Part shown: piece after piece, positions 23,491 through 34,869 of the stretch
How positions within the stretch are numbered: position 1 is the first letter of the stretch
How the letters are laid out: every line of letters begins with the position of its first letter
Origin: Anaeramoeba flamelloides
Taxonomy: Eukaryota > Metamonada > Anaeramoebidae
Assembly (NCBI GenBank): GCA_027625915.1
Contig: JANTQA010000012.1
Span: forward strand, 7,152,501-7,216,500
Length of the DNA stretch: 64,000 nucleotides
Direction: 5' to 3'
Position numbers and translations under genes: made by a program
Notes under the pieces: model-generated
Seen by the model: the letters and a program-made list of their open reading frames with translations, nothing else
The model's database searches: none
What the model was told of the DNA's origin: nothing

Positions 23491-25116
23491 TTACTTTTCA
23501 AATTGATTTTGAAAATAAATGAGTGTGTTAAAAATTAAATTTGTTTCTTTTTTTGTTTTGGTTAACATATAAATACCGTCCTGTTGAAGTTTTTTATTTT
23601 CCCATGATAATAAAAATAATTTTTTAGTTTTATTATTTTGATAAAGTTTAATTTTATTTTTCCAGTATAATTTATATTTTTTCCCATCTTCTCTAAAAAT
23701 GCTAATTTTTTTATGGTTGATCATTAGTTTGGCGCAAACAAATGGGTATTTATGCTTTTTAATAAGGGTAATCCAAAAGTTTACAGTCCCTACTTTATAA
23801 AGGAATTTATAATACTCTTCCAGAGTTTTCTTGGAGTCGACAAACGACTGGTAATTAACCAAATATTTGTTAAACGATTTTGTGGAATCTTTTTCAATTG
23901 GCGGCAAAGTTGAAAAGTCTAGCCTTTCCACATCTATCACGTCCACGGGAGGATTCCAGCCAATTTTATTTTTTTCATTAGCCCATTTATAGAAAAATAA
24001 TAAACTCAGTATACAGACATTTCGCTTTTTATGATTACTTGTCAAAAACTGGATACTTTTCATCGAATTGGTGCATTCAATTTTTATTGCTTTTTTCTTT
24101 TTATTATGAATAAAGAATTTTAAATCTTTCCATTTCTGTTTAAAGATCGTTTTCTTTTCTTTGTCTTCAATTGTAATCAGTTTTTTGTCCAAATAAAGAT
24201 CACCCTTCACAAAGCCCTGGCCAGATTCTTTGTTTGTGCCACTCTTTTGCTTTGCTTCCGTGCCAATTAAGATTTGAAATGAAGTTCGTCCTAACTGCAC
24301 ATATTTTAAAGAAATGGTCTGTGCCAATTTCATTTTTTCCTTATATGGGTTTGCTACTTCTTTTAACTTCCTGTGCATATACTCCTCTGGCTTGTCACTT
24401 TTCAGGATTAACGAGTGCTGCAAATAAAACAAATCATATTCATAGGACTTTTCCTTTTTTCCCTTTTTTTTATAAAGCTCATAAAAGGTTTGTGTCATAT
24501 AAAAGCTTGTCGTGTCAAAGGGATCCACTTCAACAAACGCTTCTTTTTCTTTCTCTTTTTTTTTTGTGCTTTTCTCTTTATTATTACTTTTGCCGTCACT
24601 TCCACTTTCTTTATCGCTGCCTTTGTCGTTATCACTATCACTGTCACTGTCACTGTCACTATCACTCCCACTGTTGCTATCGTTATCACTGTCAGTTTCA
24701 CTTTTACTCTCTTCGTTGTCTTCACTATCACTGTTGCTTTTATCTCTGTTGACTTCTTTTTCTTTTTGTTTTTCTTTTTCTTCTTCTTGTTTTTTTTCTT
24801 TTTCTTGTTCTTTTTCATTATCACTTTCTTTTTCTTTTTCTTTTTCTTTTTCTTTTTCTTTTTCTTTTTCTTTTTCTTTTTCTTTTTCTTTTTCTTTTTC
24901 TTTTTCTTGTTCTTTTTCTTTTTCTTTTTCTTGTTCTTTTTCGTTATCAGAGCTTGCTATTTGTATTTCTATTTTTTTTTCATTTTCTTCTTCGTTTTTA
25001 TTTTCAATTTGTTTTTCTGAGGAAGAACCAGAAGAATTTGAAGAATTTGAGGAATTAGAATTCGAAGAATCAGAGGGACTGGAGTCTGAAGATGAAGTAT
25101 CCTTTGTTTGAACCAT
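23491..25116 (-). CDS. K/E- and S/D-rich protein with a C-terminal folded region of unknown family
   Basis: Single-exon gene of 541 codons with ATG at 25114-25116 and stop at 23491-23493. Residues 1-195 are low complexity: an S/N-rich start, a long KE repeat encoded by a TTTTTC hexamer microsatellite (about 24825-24910 on the plus strand), then an alternating S/D tract. Residues about 195-541 look like ordinary globular protein. Two segments of similar pattern can be seen, GFVKGDLYLDKKLITIEDKE onwards and FVCAKLMINHKKISIFREDG onwards. Each has alternating beta-like strands followed by a helix (ILSLLFFYKWANE and NLIFNTLIYFQNQFE), which resembles tandem PH-like folds. That is a shape impression, not a family match. 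Cellular role is unknown. Confidence 0.75.
   Translation of the reverse strand: MVQTKDTSSSDSSPSDSSNSNSSNSSNSSGSSSEKQIENKNEEENEKKIEIQIASSDNEKEQEKEKEKEQEKEKEKEKEKEKEKEKEKEKEKEKEKESDNEKEQEKEKKQEEEKEKQKEKEVNRDKSNSDSEDNEESKSETDSDNDSNSGSDSDSDSDSDSDNDKGSDKESGSDGKSNNKEKSTKKKEKEKEAFVEVDPFDTTSFYMTQTFYELYKKKGKKEKSYEYDLFYLQHSLILKSDKPEEYMHRKLKEVANPYKEKMKLAQTISLKYVQLGRTSFQILIGTEAKQKSGTNKESGQGFVKGDLYLDKKLITIEDKEKKTIFKQKWKDLKFFIHNKKKKAIKIECTNSMKSIQFLTSNHKKRNVCILSLLFFYKWANEKNKIGWNPPVDVIDVERLDFSTLPPIEKDSTKSFNKYLVNYQSFVDSKKTLEEYYKFLYKVGTVNFWITLIKKHKYPFVCAKLMINHKKISIFREDGKKYKLYWKNKIKLYQNNKTKKLFLLSWENKKLQQDGIYMLTKTKKETNLIFNTLIYFQNQFEK
24825..24910. repeat. (TTTTTC)n hexamer microsatellite within a coding region
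   Basis: About 13 near-perfect TTTTTC units that encode the lysine-glutamate repeat of the minus-strand protein. A triplet-multiple unit, so length changes keep the frame. Confidence 0.95.
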
Positions 25117-25513
25117 TTAAATTGTTTTTGTGATTTGGTAGAATTGAAGTTTCAAAATTTAACAAAAGTCAACAAATAAATGAATTTTGAAAAAATGAAA
25201 AAATTCATTTAAAAAATAAATTTTCTTGTTTTATGAGCAAACTTATCCTTCTTTTCAGAATTCAAGAGTTGTGAAATTCTTTGATCTTTTTGGTTGATTC
25301 AAACAGTTTTTAAAAAAGATCAATTATTTTTTTGAATAAAATCTTCTGTGACGAGTTTAAGGTAAAAATGACCATTTTTGTGATAAGAGGATAATCATAA
25401 GTGGGATAAATACTTATAAAAATAATCATATAATTAATGTTTTAAGTTATATTCTTGTAATTAAAGCAAAAAAAAAATTTCTGACAAAAGTCAAGATTTA
25501 ATTTAAAAAAAGG

Positions 25514-25880
25514 TTAAGGACTATCTGAATTTTATGCTCTGTGGGCATTGAAACACAATACAGTAAATAGATTAAGACCTTTAAAATACAAGGAATTGAG
25601 GGAAAGTCAAAATATTGCCAATTTTTAGCAATTTAAGATTTTGACTAAAATCATTTATTGATCCAAAAACTTTTCGAAAAATCCCAACAAATCAAGGCAA
25701 AAATAAAAAGCTATTTTTTTTGATATTAGGAAAACGTCACTCCACTTTCTTTTCAAATGGGTGGCTACACTCAACACAATCTCTAACATACTTCAATATA
25801 AAGTGGAGTGACATTTTCCCAATATCATTTTGGAAGTCGAAAATTTTGAGAGAAAATTTTTGGATTTGACGAAGGGAATT
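25514..25880 (+). mobile_element. Repeat family I, copy 2 with long internal hairpin
   Basis: Near-identical direct copy of 16497-16865. The internal stem is stronger here: GGAAAACGTCACTCCACTTT at about 25730 pairs with AAAGTGGAGTGACATTTTCC at about 25800, inside longer flanking GATATT/AATATC matches. No open frame. Confidence 0.8.
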
Positions 25881-26159
25881 TTTTTTTCTTTTTCGTGAAG
25901 GATCTGAAATTTTGGTAATACTATTTTGAAGTCTTGGATTGGTTTTGAGCTTTAAATAATTTACAAAAGAGCTTTTTTTTTTGTTTATTTTTTGTTCTAA
26001 CTTTGAAATTTTTTTTTAATTTGTAAAAACACAAAGCATTTTTTCAAAGGAACACAAAACTATCAATTGGGATTTTATATTTTGGGTTTGTTGTGTAGAA
26101 AGGGTATAGAAACAATAATTAAAATCCCATTTCCCAACACAAAAAGATCGAAGCAATTA

Positions 26160-26355
26160 CAGTCAGTTTCACTTTTAAGGCACAAACTTTCAACGAAATT
26201 TAAGGCACAAAAAACTCTCAAATTAAGGCACAACATTTGTGATTATTTTTTTTACAATTTATTTTACTAGAATCTGAATTTTGTGCCTTAATTTGAGATT
26301 TTTATTGTGCTTTAAATTTCGTTGAAAGTTTGTGCCTTAAAAGTGAAACTGACTG
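26160..26355. mobile_element. Repeat family C, copy 2 (best-preserved Tc1/mariner-like MITE)
   Basis: 196 bp bounded by CAGTCAGTTTCACTTTTAAG at the left and CTTAAAAGTGAAACTGACTG at the right, each preceded or followed by TA. The inverted arms are about 85 bp. CAGT termini and a TA target site are the hallmarks of Tc1/mariner-superfamily elements. It has no transposase. Confidence 0.88.
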
Positions 26356-28437
26356 TAAGTACTTTCATTCATATTTTAAAGAAAGTTACAACTATTATAA
26401 AGTTACACTGCTTGATTAAATGAATCATGATTTTAGTTGATAATGTGAGTTTAAAAGTAGATTATCGGAAAAGTGACCGTGATAGATACTTGTTTATATA
26501 AATAGTATAATCATGAGAAATATTTTTTTTTTAGAAAAGAAAATATGAGGTAGTTTCTCAATAAATTTTCAATCGTTTAAAGTTATTTTAGGATATGAAA
26601 ATTTAATATTTAAATATCATAAAAATCTCTTGTATATCGATCCATTTAGGGGATTAAATTATCAAACAATATTTATTATCATTTTATTCAACTTTTAAAA
26701 AATCTATATCAAAATCAGAATTTATGTGTAATCTAATTAAGAACTTGTACCTGGAAATATAATATAATTATTTTATTATATTTAGAAAGTCAATACAACA
26801 CTTTAGTTTTACCACAAATACTATCCAATATCAAATTTTGATGTAGAAAAGGATTTTTAAAAAGTTGAATATGAGAATACGAAATTTTGCATTGAAAATA
26901 ATTTTTTTGAAATGAGTTTTAATAAAAAATATTTTCTTTCAATTTGATCAAAAAAAATATATATTTTTAAAGAGTAAATTTAAGAAAATTTCTCAACAAT
27001 TTTTTTATGTTTAGAGTCATTTTGGTTTCTGAAAATTGTAATTTTTGATAATCAGAAAAAATTCTTGAATATTTATTAAAGACAATACCTTCTGTTTTTT
27101 TTTTAAAAATCTTTATTATCCTCATATTAAAGTTTTGAAAAATCCTTTTCAGTACCAAAATTCGATATTGAAGAAATTTCATGGTCGCTATGGAAAGAGT
27201 GTAACATTTAAGGTGGCAATATAAATGTTATCTTTCTGAATTTATTTTTTATTTTATTAAATTCATTGAATCAGAAACTATAGTTTGTTTAAGAACCAAT
27301 GTTCACTTTTTTTGTGAGTTTTTAAAAATTATATGTATTTTTTTTTAAATAACAGTGTTTTTTTTAAAAAAAAGTTTTCTTTTTTTCTTTAGCTGTGGTT
27401 TTTGATTTTGTTTTTTTTTTTTAAATTATTTGGAAAAAAAGTAAATTTGAAAAAACAAATAAATGCTCAAAAAATTGAAATAATATAATTTCTTTTAAAT
27501 GATTGTATTTATTAATAAAAAATATTGTTGTAAACGGTTTTAATTTGAAAAAAAAATAAAGAAATTTTACCTGAGATGTTCCATTAAACGTGTAACACAA
27601 ATTTAATATAAACCTAATTTCAAAATCTTTGACCCATTAAAAATCAAAATTTAAAGAAAAATATTTTTAATAAATGAAGTTATCTATTTTAAGAAAAAAT
27701 TTACTATTTTAACATTTAGTTCTATACTCTAGAAATATTTGTTTTTCAGATAAAAATAAAATAAAAACAACTTAAAAAAAAAGTTAAAAAAAATTGGAAT
27801 ATAAATTATGAAATTAAGTTTATTTTCAAATTTATTATATCAAAAGTTTTTTTGTAGGGTTTATGTCAACAAATGATTGTGTTAGAGTTGAAGGTTAAAT
27901 CTTGAAGAAATTTCTTGTATAATAATCCAGCCATATCAAAAATATATTTCAGTCTAGAGTATTATCTGATTTAGAACTCACAAACTGAATTCATATATAT
28001 CTAAAGATTTTTCTCTAATTCGATCTTTTCCACAAAAAAAAAGAAATATCAAAATATTCTGCTTTATCTTCTTTGGATTTGAAAAAAATTAAACATTTAA
28101 TTTTAATGTTGGTGTAAATGTATTAAATTTATAGAAGTACTCTTTAATTCTTCAGTTTCTATTTCAAAGTGATCAAAAAATTGAAAATTTTTCTTCATTT
28201 TTTTAACATTTGAATAAACCACAAGATTTCGCCTCATTAATATTTTTTAATATTGAGCACAACATTTGTACTTGAATGAAAAGCTTCAGTGGATTTGGTG
28301 ATTTTTTTTTGTTTCAAAAGGAGAACACTCAAAAGTTCGTTGTTTCTCTTTCATAATTTGTTCTCTTTTTTCGTTTATTAAACGAAAAGATTTCAATAAA
28401 TTTTTTTATTCTTTTTAAAAATTTCTTTTATTCAAAA

Positions 28438-31400
28438 ATGCCTCATAGTTTTTCTGATCTTTTAGAAGAGTTAAGCAATAAGTTTCAAATTCCAATCAAT
28501 TCACTCATTGTTTTTAGTCAATATCAAATTCTTGATCAAAAATCTCAAACTAATCTAAAAACCATTACAGTATTTTCTTTTCTTTTCTTTTCTTTTCTTT
28601 TTCAAATTCTTTTAATATTTTCTTTTCTTTTGTTTTTTCTTTTTGTTTAGTAAATGCTGAATCTTTTTTTTATTATTTCATTTAATTACTTTTATTCAAC
28701 TCCAAACATAATCGATCTACTATTTTTTTCAATAATTTAGCAAAATGATCTTTATTTGTTTGATCTAAGAAGAATTGATTATGCCACTTATTCTTCTTAT
28801 GCATCAGCAATAAGAAAAAGTCGTACACTTAAAAGTTTTGAGACCATTCCCAAGCCAGTCTCAAAAAATCTTAAACTCTCAATGCTCCAACACCAACAAT
28901 TTGCAAAAGAGTCTTATCAATACACACAAAAATGTTCTCAAATTCAAAAATATAGTTTAAAAAATTTACAATATCTTTTATCTTCAATCAACTTTTACTA
29001 TAAGTAAATACCCTTTTTCTTTTTTATTTCTATTTTGAAATTTCCTTTTCTTTTCTTTTCTTTTCTTTTCTTTTCTTTTCTTTTCTTTTCTTTTTCTTAT
29101 TTGTTTTATGTGCTTAAATTTGAATCGAACGATTCACAATCATCTTTTTTCTCAACAAAAAAAAATATTGGCTTTTAATAATTTAAGGACTACATTTCCA
29201 CCCTTGAGGAAATGTGAGTTATTGTGCTATTTGACATTCACTTCTCAAAAAAAGAATTTTATTCAAAACAAATTGGACTAAAAAATTACTCCTTTCGAAA
29301 GTTCAAAAAAACCCAATCCAAAAGGAAAAATGAAAATAACAAAAAAATAATTGTAAAAAATGGCTTTTGGGGGTTTTCAAGTGCATTTCAAATTTGAGAA
29401 CATTTCAAGCTTGTAAAATAAAATGTAAAAAATATGTAGAACAGCCAGAGAAAATAGTGTGAGTTCCGAAAGTTGAAATGGAAATTCTAAAATATTAAAA
29501 TCAAAATTTTGGCATGATCAAACAAGGTAAAAAAAGAGAAAATTGTTGGGATTGTGAAAATTTCACATTTTTTCAAAAAGAAATTCTTGTTGGACAAATA
29601 TTACTTGGATTACATAACTCTTTCAAGGGTGATTTTATACATTATTTCAATGTTTTCACCTAAAAACGTAGTCCTTAATTGAAAAATAAATTGAAACAAA
29701 TTTTTACTCAAATTTTCCAAAAAAGCTTTAAAAAATCAAGAGAAAACTAAAAACTTTTTAATAGATTGAGTGGGTGCTATTTTATTATTTCTACTTTTAT
29801 AGTTGGAGACTTTAAGGATTTATTTTAAATCTTGGAATTATGTTTTTTTTTTTTTTTTTTTTTTTTTTTTTGAAAAGCCGAATTAAAATTTTAATAAATT
29901 TATTTTTCAATAAACAGTGCCTAATTGATTGTTTACGAGATTGATATTGATGTATAGACATATACTTTTTATATAGACTTGTATAATTTCTCTACCCAAA
30001 GATATCGTTTCTGGAAATGTTGAAACGTTATTAATAAACTCTGTTTCTGTCAAATGGGCCCAACGTTTATTTCAAATGTCAATTATTTTATATAATTGAA
30101 CTTTGAAGAACAAATAAGAAATAAACAGAATAATACACATCAAAGAATTGTTGATAAATGCCTGAAAGAAAACTAATTAATCAATAGATTTTCTTAAAAA
30201 TTGAAAAACTCAAATTCTTAGTGCCCTATCGAAAAAAACAACAATTTTCGTTTTGAACTTCTACTAGAATTTGAATAATAAATAGGAAACATTTTTCACT
30301 TCATTTTTCATACATTTCGTTTAGAAATCAAGTCCCCAAACGAAGTGTGTTGGTATTTGAGGTCTCTATTTGAAAAAGGAAATGAAAATGAAGTGGAAAA
30401 TTTTCACATTTATTAAACAAATATCAGGATCAAAGATCGAATAGCATTCCAATAGAAATCAATATGATTTCTCAACAATCATTTTTCATGGTTTCAATAA
30501 CCTTAGAATAACACATTTTTACCAAGTTACTATTGATCTTGTAATAAAAAAAATTTTTGCAACTGAATGACTTTTTAAAAAAAAAGTCGAAAAAAAAAAA
30601 ACAGAAATGTGAAAAAATGATTTCAATTTTGAAAATTTCCAAAATAAAATTTTTCTTCTAATATCTATGCAAAGACTTTAAACACACGTAATATACCCAT
30701 TATAACTGGTCTACTTTGACTGAAAAATAGTTTATGTTTAATTGATGTTATACTCTCAAAACAAATCTAGCAAGCGTAAATTTTCAACTAAATTATATAT
30801 AAAAAATAGTAACTCACCTGAAATAATAGATTGAAAAAAAAAAAAATATTATTTTGTAGTATTCAGGAATAATTAATTATTTAATCTTATTAATAATTCA
30901 CGTTTAAAGTATTCTAAAACATAAAAAAACCTAATATTTAAAAAATTATTCAAAATTAAATAAAAAACCAAAAAAAAACCAAAAAAAAAGTTCATCACAA
31001 ATTTTGAATTAAGAATTACTTATTTTTATTATTGACCTTTCACTGAAAAAAGTTGAACAACAAGATTTTTTATGAATAATTATCTTCATTTTCAAAGAAA
31101 TTACAGAGTATCAAATCTCTTAATGTTTATTTGTCTTTTCGAAGATCTTTTTTTTTTTCAAGATGATCTTTTTTAAAAAAAAAATTATCAAAAAAGAAAA
31201 AGAAAAACGAAAATTTATGAAAAAAGAAAAACAAAAAAAAACAAAAAAAAAGTAAAAAAAAAAAGTATAAAAAAAGAAAAAAATTTAAAAAAAAAACGAA
31301 AAAGAACAAAAATTTGAATGAGCAAAACAAAAATTTGCAAAATTGAAAAAATTTGATTCTAATCCCAAAATTTGAAAATATTTTTTTGATAAAGATCTAG

Positions 31401-34144
31401 AATAAAAACCCTGCCAAAACATTTCCAATAACATTATAAAGTGAGTCAGCATTTTTGAAAAATAAATTACATACACTCAAATTTCCAGACAAAAATGAAA
31501 AATTCAATTTTTTTCTAAGAATCAACCAAACTTTCGACTGTTTAGAAATGATAGAAATAATAATCTTAATTTTAGAGTAGATTTTCATAAAATAAATTTC
31601 TGAATAAACGATCAATTTTCAAAAAAAAAAAAATGTTAAAATATTTTTGAGACCTCTTTCATTGGGAACTTTGATGCAAAATTTCCAATTTCTTTTGAAA
31701 ATTAAAATTGTTGACAACAAGATTTTTTAATAGGAAATATCTGAATTTTAAAAGAAATTACAAAGTCTAACTTTTCTTAATGTTAATTTAGAGTTTCAAA
31801 CATTATTTTTTTTAAAATTTACTTTTTCAATAAAAAAAAAGAAAAAATGAAAGAAAAAAAAAATAAGAAAAAGAAGAAAAAAAAAAAAAAAAAATTACAA
31901 AATGAGCAAAAATGATTCAGATCTAAAATATTGAATATTTTATTTTGATAAAGATATGTATTAGACTCATAGAATATGTACTATTTCTTCATTAAAACTG
32001 GGCTAATTTTGACTGAAAAAGAGTTTAGTTTAGATTGCCTAAACTAATACCCCCAATAGTGAAAATAACACCTTTAAAAAGATATTTGGTTTGTAAGGTA
32101 AACAGATCGAAATAAAAATCTTATTTAAAAATCTTTTTAAAATTTTAAATACGATGAACGAGTTTAATTTTCAGATCTTTCAATTTATTTTTGTATTCGA
32201 GATTCTTGTTGTTTGTTTATTGTATTTAAATCAATTTTATTTTTGTATAATTGCATCAAATAGCTTTATTTCAATAAATTTAATACCTTAAAGTATCAAA
32301 TAAAATCACCAAAATATTTTTTAAAATTATGATTCTGAAATATTTTGAAATATAAGAAATAAATGTTTGATTTTAGTTGTTCATCGTTTCATTTTTTTCC
32401 ATTTTTTGATTTTCAAAAATACTTATTTCATAATAAAGGTTGTTTTAATAAAGCGAATACTAAAAAGTATAAAAAGTGTTACTCCGGCTGCTTATTAGGG
32501 CGATTCAAACAATATATGTTACACTTTTAAAAACTTTTTCAATATAGATGTAATACTTCTTTAAACGTAAATCTTTTATCAAAAAGCAATATATTAAGAT
32601 ATATTAGTGAATTCAATTTTCATCATAATTCTATGTTGGGAAATTCAATCCGTAAGAATATTTTTTATCATTAAGGAATTTAGAATGAATTATTTTTTTT
32701 TTAAAAAAATACACTCAACAACAAAAAGAAAGGAATTTAATAGCTACACAAAAATAAAAAAAAAAATAAAATTTTAAAAATTTGGTATCAAATCAATTTT
32801 TTTTTTTTCGTAAACAAAGCTGAAAGTGTTACAAAATTTTCGTTCAGCATAAAAAATGTTTTTTTATCAAAAATTAAATATTTTTTCTTGAATTTTTGAA
32901 AAAAATTTTAGAAAACTTTTTTCTCCAAGAGTAAAGGAAAATGCTAGAATGTTGAAAGGTCTTTTTGATTTTTTTATTTTTATTTGGATTTTTTGAGTTT
33001 TTTTATTGTTTTTTTGATTTTAATTGAAAATTACTTGAAACAAGATCTTAAAAATTTCATATAATTGTTGGAATAAAACTAAAAACCATAACATTTACAT
33101 ATATCTCATCATTAAAAATATTTTTAATTTAATAGCAATTATTTTAAAACAATATTTAATCCAAAAAAAATTATTAAAAAAAAAATAATTGAAACAATTC
33201 AATTTGAAAATCAAGTATTAAAAAAATTTTTACAAATTAACAATATTCAAATTATTGAAGACTGTGAAAAAAAAATCACTCAAATAAAAAAAGAAATAAT
33301 TCATTTGTCATCTGGGATTTTAAGAGAATTACAAATTATGAATAAAAAGCAAAAACAAAAACAAAAGAAAAAATATTTGGAGACAAAATTTTCAAAAATC
33401 AAATTACAGCATCAAAAGCTTGTTCAATATCTTTCCAAACTTGAAAAAAATAAAATTAAATTCTTCGAAATGTTTTTTTTGAGAGGGAATATACTAATAT
33501 GCACTTTATTTGAAATGAAACAAATTTATGACAATTCTATAACGATATCAAAAATTAATTCAAAACTGGGAACAGCTTTAGAAAAGAATACAATTATTAA
33601 CCAAAAGAACGAAGAAATTTTCCAGCCTGATCCAAAATATCAAAAAAAAATAAACAATAACACAAGTGAGAAAATATTAACACACAAAAAGCTATCGTCA
33701 CAAAAAGATCTTTTATTTTCATCGGTAACAGGAATGACCACAACTACAAACACAGTAATAAAAAATGATCAAAAAAATGATTTCTTGGATAACTCTTCTA
33801 CAAATAATGAATATTTTGAACAATATCGAGAATTAAAAAAAAAACTAAATCATCAAAAACAAAATAATCAAAAAAAAACAGAAAAGATTGAAAAGTTAAT
33901 ACAACAAAACAAAGACTTAAAACAAAAAAATAATAAACTTAATATTCAAATTTCTCAAATGTATATTCAATTCCAACAACAAAAAAATAAATCTGATGAT
34001 CATCTCAATATTCTAGTTGAAATGTTATGTGAGATCGATAAAAGTATTAATCCTCAAAATCTGAAATCAAAAATCAAAAATCATACATACCCCCTAAATT
34101 CAATTATATCAAAACTGAAAGAAAATCATCTTTCTAATCATTAA
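28438..34144 (+). CDS. Probable ATG11/RB1CC1-like autophagy scaffold (short form)
   Basis: Three exons: 28438-28569 (phase 0), 28741-29003 (ends two bases into a codon) and 33136-34144 (begins with the matching one base). They give 467 codons before the TAA. Exon 1 plus the start of exon 2 resemble the ubiquitin-like start of ATG11/RB1CC1: FSDLLEELSNKFQIPINSLI, then NDLYLFDLRRID, comparable to the family's hydrophobic-FLF block. LQHQQFAKESYQYTQKCSQI follows, like the family's helical region. Exon 3 is mostly coiled coil rich in K, N and Q. The phase match across the 4.1-kb intron supports joining. The first strands of the ubiquitin fold seem missing, so an upstream exon may exist. The C-terminal claw domain is not seen and the protein is far shorter than known members. 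Family assignment is tentative. Confidence 0.5.
28570..28740 (+). other. Intron 1 of the ATG11-like gene
   Basis: A 171-bp GT-AG intron (GTATTT, TTTAG) that opens with a CTTTT repeat. The intron carries no repeat element. Confidence 0.7.
29042..29095. repeat. (CTTTT)n pentanucleotide microsatellite
   Basis: About ten perfect TTTTC units, 40 bp inside the 5' end of the giant intron. A shorter run of the same unit sits at the start of intron 1 (about 28573-28600). Confidence 0.95.
29183..29681. mobile_element. Element J (foldback-like)
   Basis: The left end TTTAAGGACTACATTTCCAC and the right end CACCTAAAAACGTAGTCCTTAA are inverted over their outermost 10-12 bases, and CCCTTGAGG is mirrored by the TTTCAAGGG word. 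The AAGGACTA ends resemble those of family I. Single copy in the window. Confidence 0.45.
30040..30527 (+). repeat. Repeat family E, copy 1 (interrupted)
   Basis: Colinear with 63680-64000: ATTTTATATAATTGAACTTT, ATAGATTTTCTTAAAAATTG, TTTCTCAACAATCATTTTT and AGAATAACAC words in order. An F-family MITE (30264-30427) interrupts it; copy 2 is uninterrupted at the matching point. Confidence 0.8.
30264..30427. mobile_element. Repeat family F, copy 2, nested in repeat E
   Basis: Begins CTAGAATTTGAATAATAAAT and ends TTATTAAACAAATATCAG, with the GAAGTG/CACTTC inverted words inside. It is flanked by TA at the left (30262-30263). Comparison with 63680-64000 shows the empty site, so this is an insertion into an older repeat. 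Confidence 0.75.
31045..31330 (+). repeat. D-related fragment
   Basis: Contains ACAACAAGATTTTTTATGAA followed by AAAGAAATTACAGAG and TCTTAATGTTTATTTG, diverged equivalents of the 20130-20220 part of D1. An A/T homopolymer-rich tract follows. Confidence 0.5.
31475..32060 (+). repeat. D-related left-arm copy
   Basis: Follows the left arm of D1 in order and orientation: AAGAATCAACCAAACTTTCG, CATTGGGAACTTTG, GTTGACAACAAGATTTTTTA, TTAATTTAGAGTTTCAAACA and GACTGAAAAAGAGTTTAG. It lies in the giant ATG11-like intron. Confidence 0.65.
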
Positions 34145-34869
34145 AATCATCGATTATATACAACCTTTTACTATTAAGATAAATAAACATTGAAAAAAAT
34201 ATTATAATTTTTACAATATCCTAAAAAAATATCGGTTTATTTTATTTTATTTTATTTTTTATATTTATTTATATATTTTTAAATGTTGATTGGAATAGAA
34301 AATCAATTTCAGAAAATACCCAGCTGGAAATGTTTGGATAATTTTTTGGAATTTCTATTTCTGTGGATTTTGTTATTTTTTTTTTTTCTTAAAAAAAGAA
34401 ACAAAATTAAAAAAATTTTCACTTGTTTTTGTTCAAAAATTAATGAAAAGTTATTAATTTATTAGAAAATATAAAAAGAATTCTATTAGATAATGTTTTC
34501 AAAAAGTTATAATCAAAGAGTTAAAATATGCGACTCGAACAGTTTGAAAAGGTGGAACAAATATCTTGAGTAATACCTTATATATTTTTTCGTATATTTT
34601 TGTCTAAAAAAATAAAACTTTGAGATAATAAACTAGATTCCAAAAATTTGTACAAAGTTTAAACAGGGGAAAGAACATCAATACTGCACTTTAAATTCAA
34701 TTTGGAAAGAATTTTGATTTTACGAACTATTTCATTTTTTGTCTTTTTTGTTTTGTTTTCATTTCCTTTTTTTGTAGAAACGATATCTGTTTCGTTAGAT
34801 CTGATATTTTTTTCAATGATTGATAGAAGGTTTGTGTTGAATTTGTTAAATTAGAAAAATAACATACAA

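Larger units (their letters stand above)
25117..28437. other. Intergenic gap between the acidic-protein and ATG11-like genes
   Basis: Divergent 3.3-kb spacer with I-family copy 2 (25514-25880) and C-family copy 2 (26160-26355). The remainder is AT-rich with no recognisable gene. A first exon of the ATG11-like gene may be hidden in its right part. Confidence 0.55.
29004..33135 (+). other. Giant intron 2 of the ATG11-like gene
   Basis: A 4132-bp intron with GTAAAT and TTAATAG ends, supported by phase complementarity of its flanking exons. It contains a (CTTTT)n tract (29042-29095), J element (29183-29681), E-family copy 1 (30040-30527) with a nested F-family MITE (30264-30427), and two D-related segments (31045-31330, 31475-32060). 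It is the most repeat-dense intron here. Confidence 0.65.

Noticed and set aside
24234-25111. Several long plus-strand frames rich in S, L, F or V opposite the acidic-protein gene
   Set aside because: They are shadows of the KE and SD microsatellite-coded tracts on the minus strand. They have no domains and consist almost only of repeated residues.
34145-34465. 60-codon plus-strand frame after the ATG11-like stop
   Set aside because: Follows poly-T; no continuity with the coiled coil and no domain.
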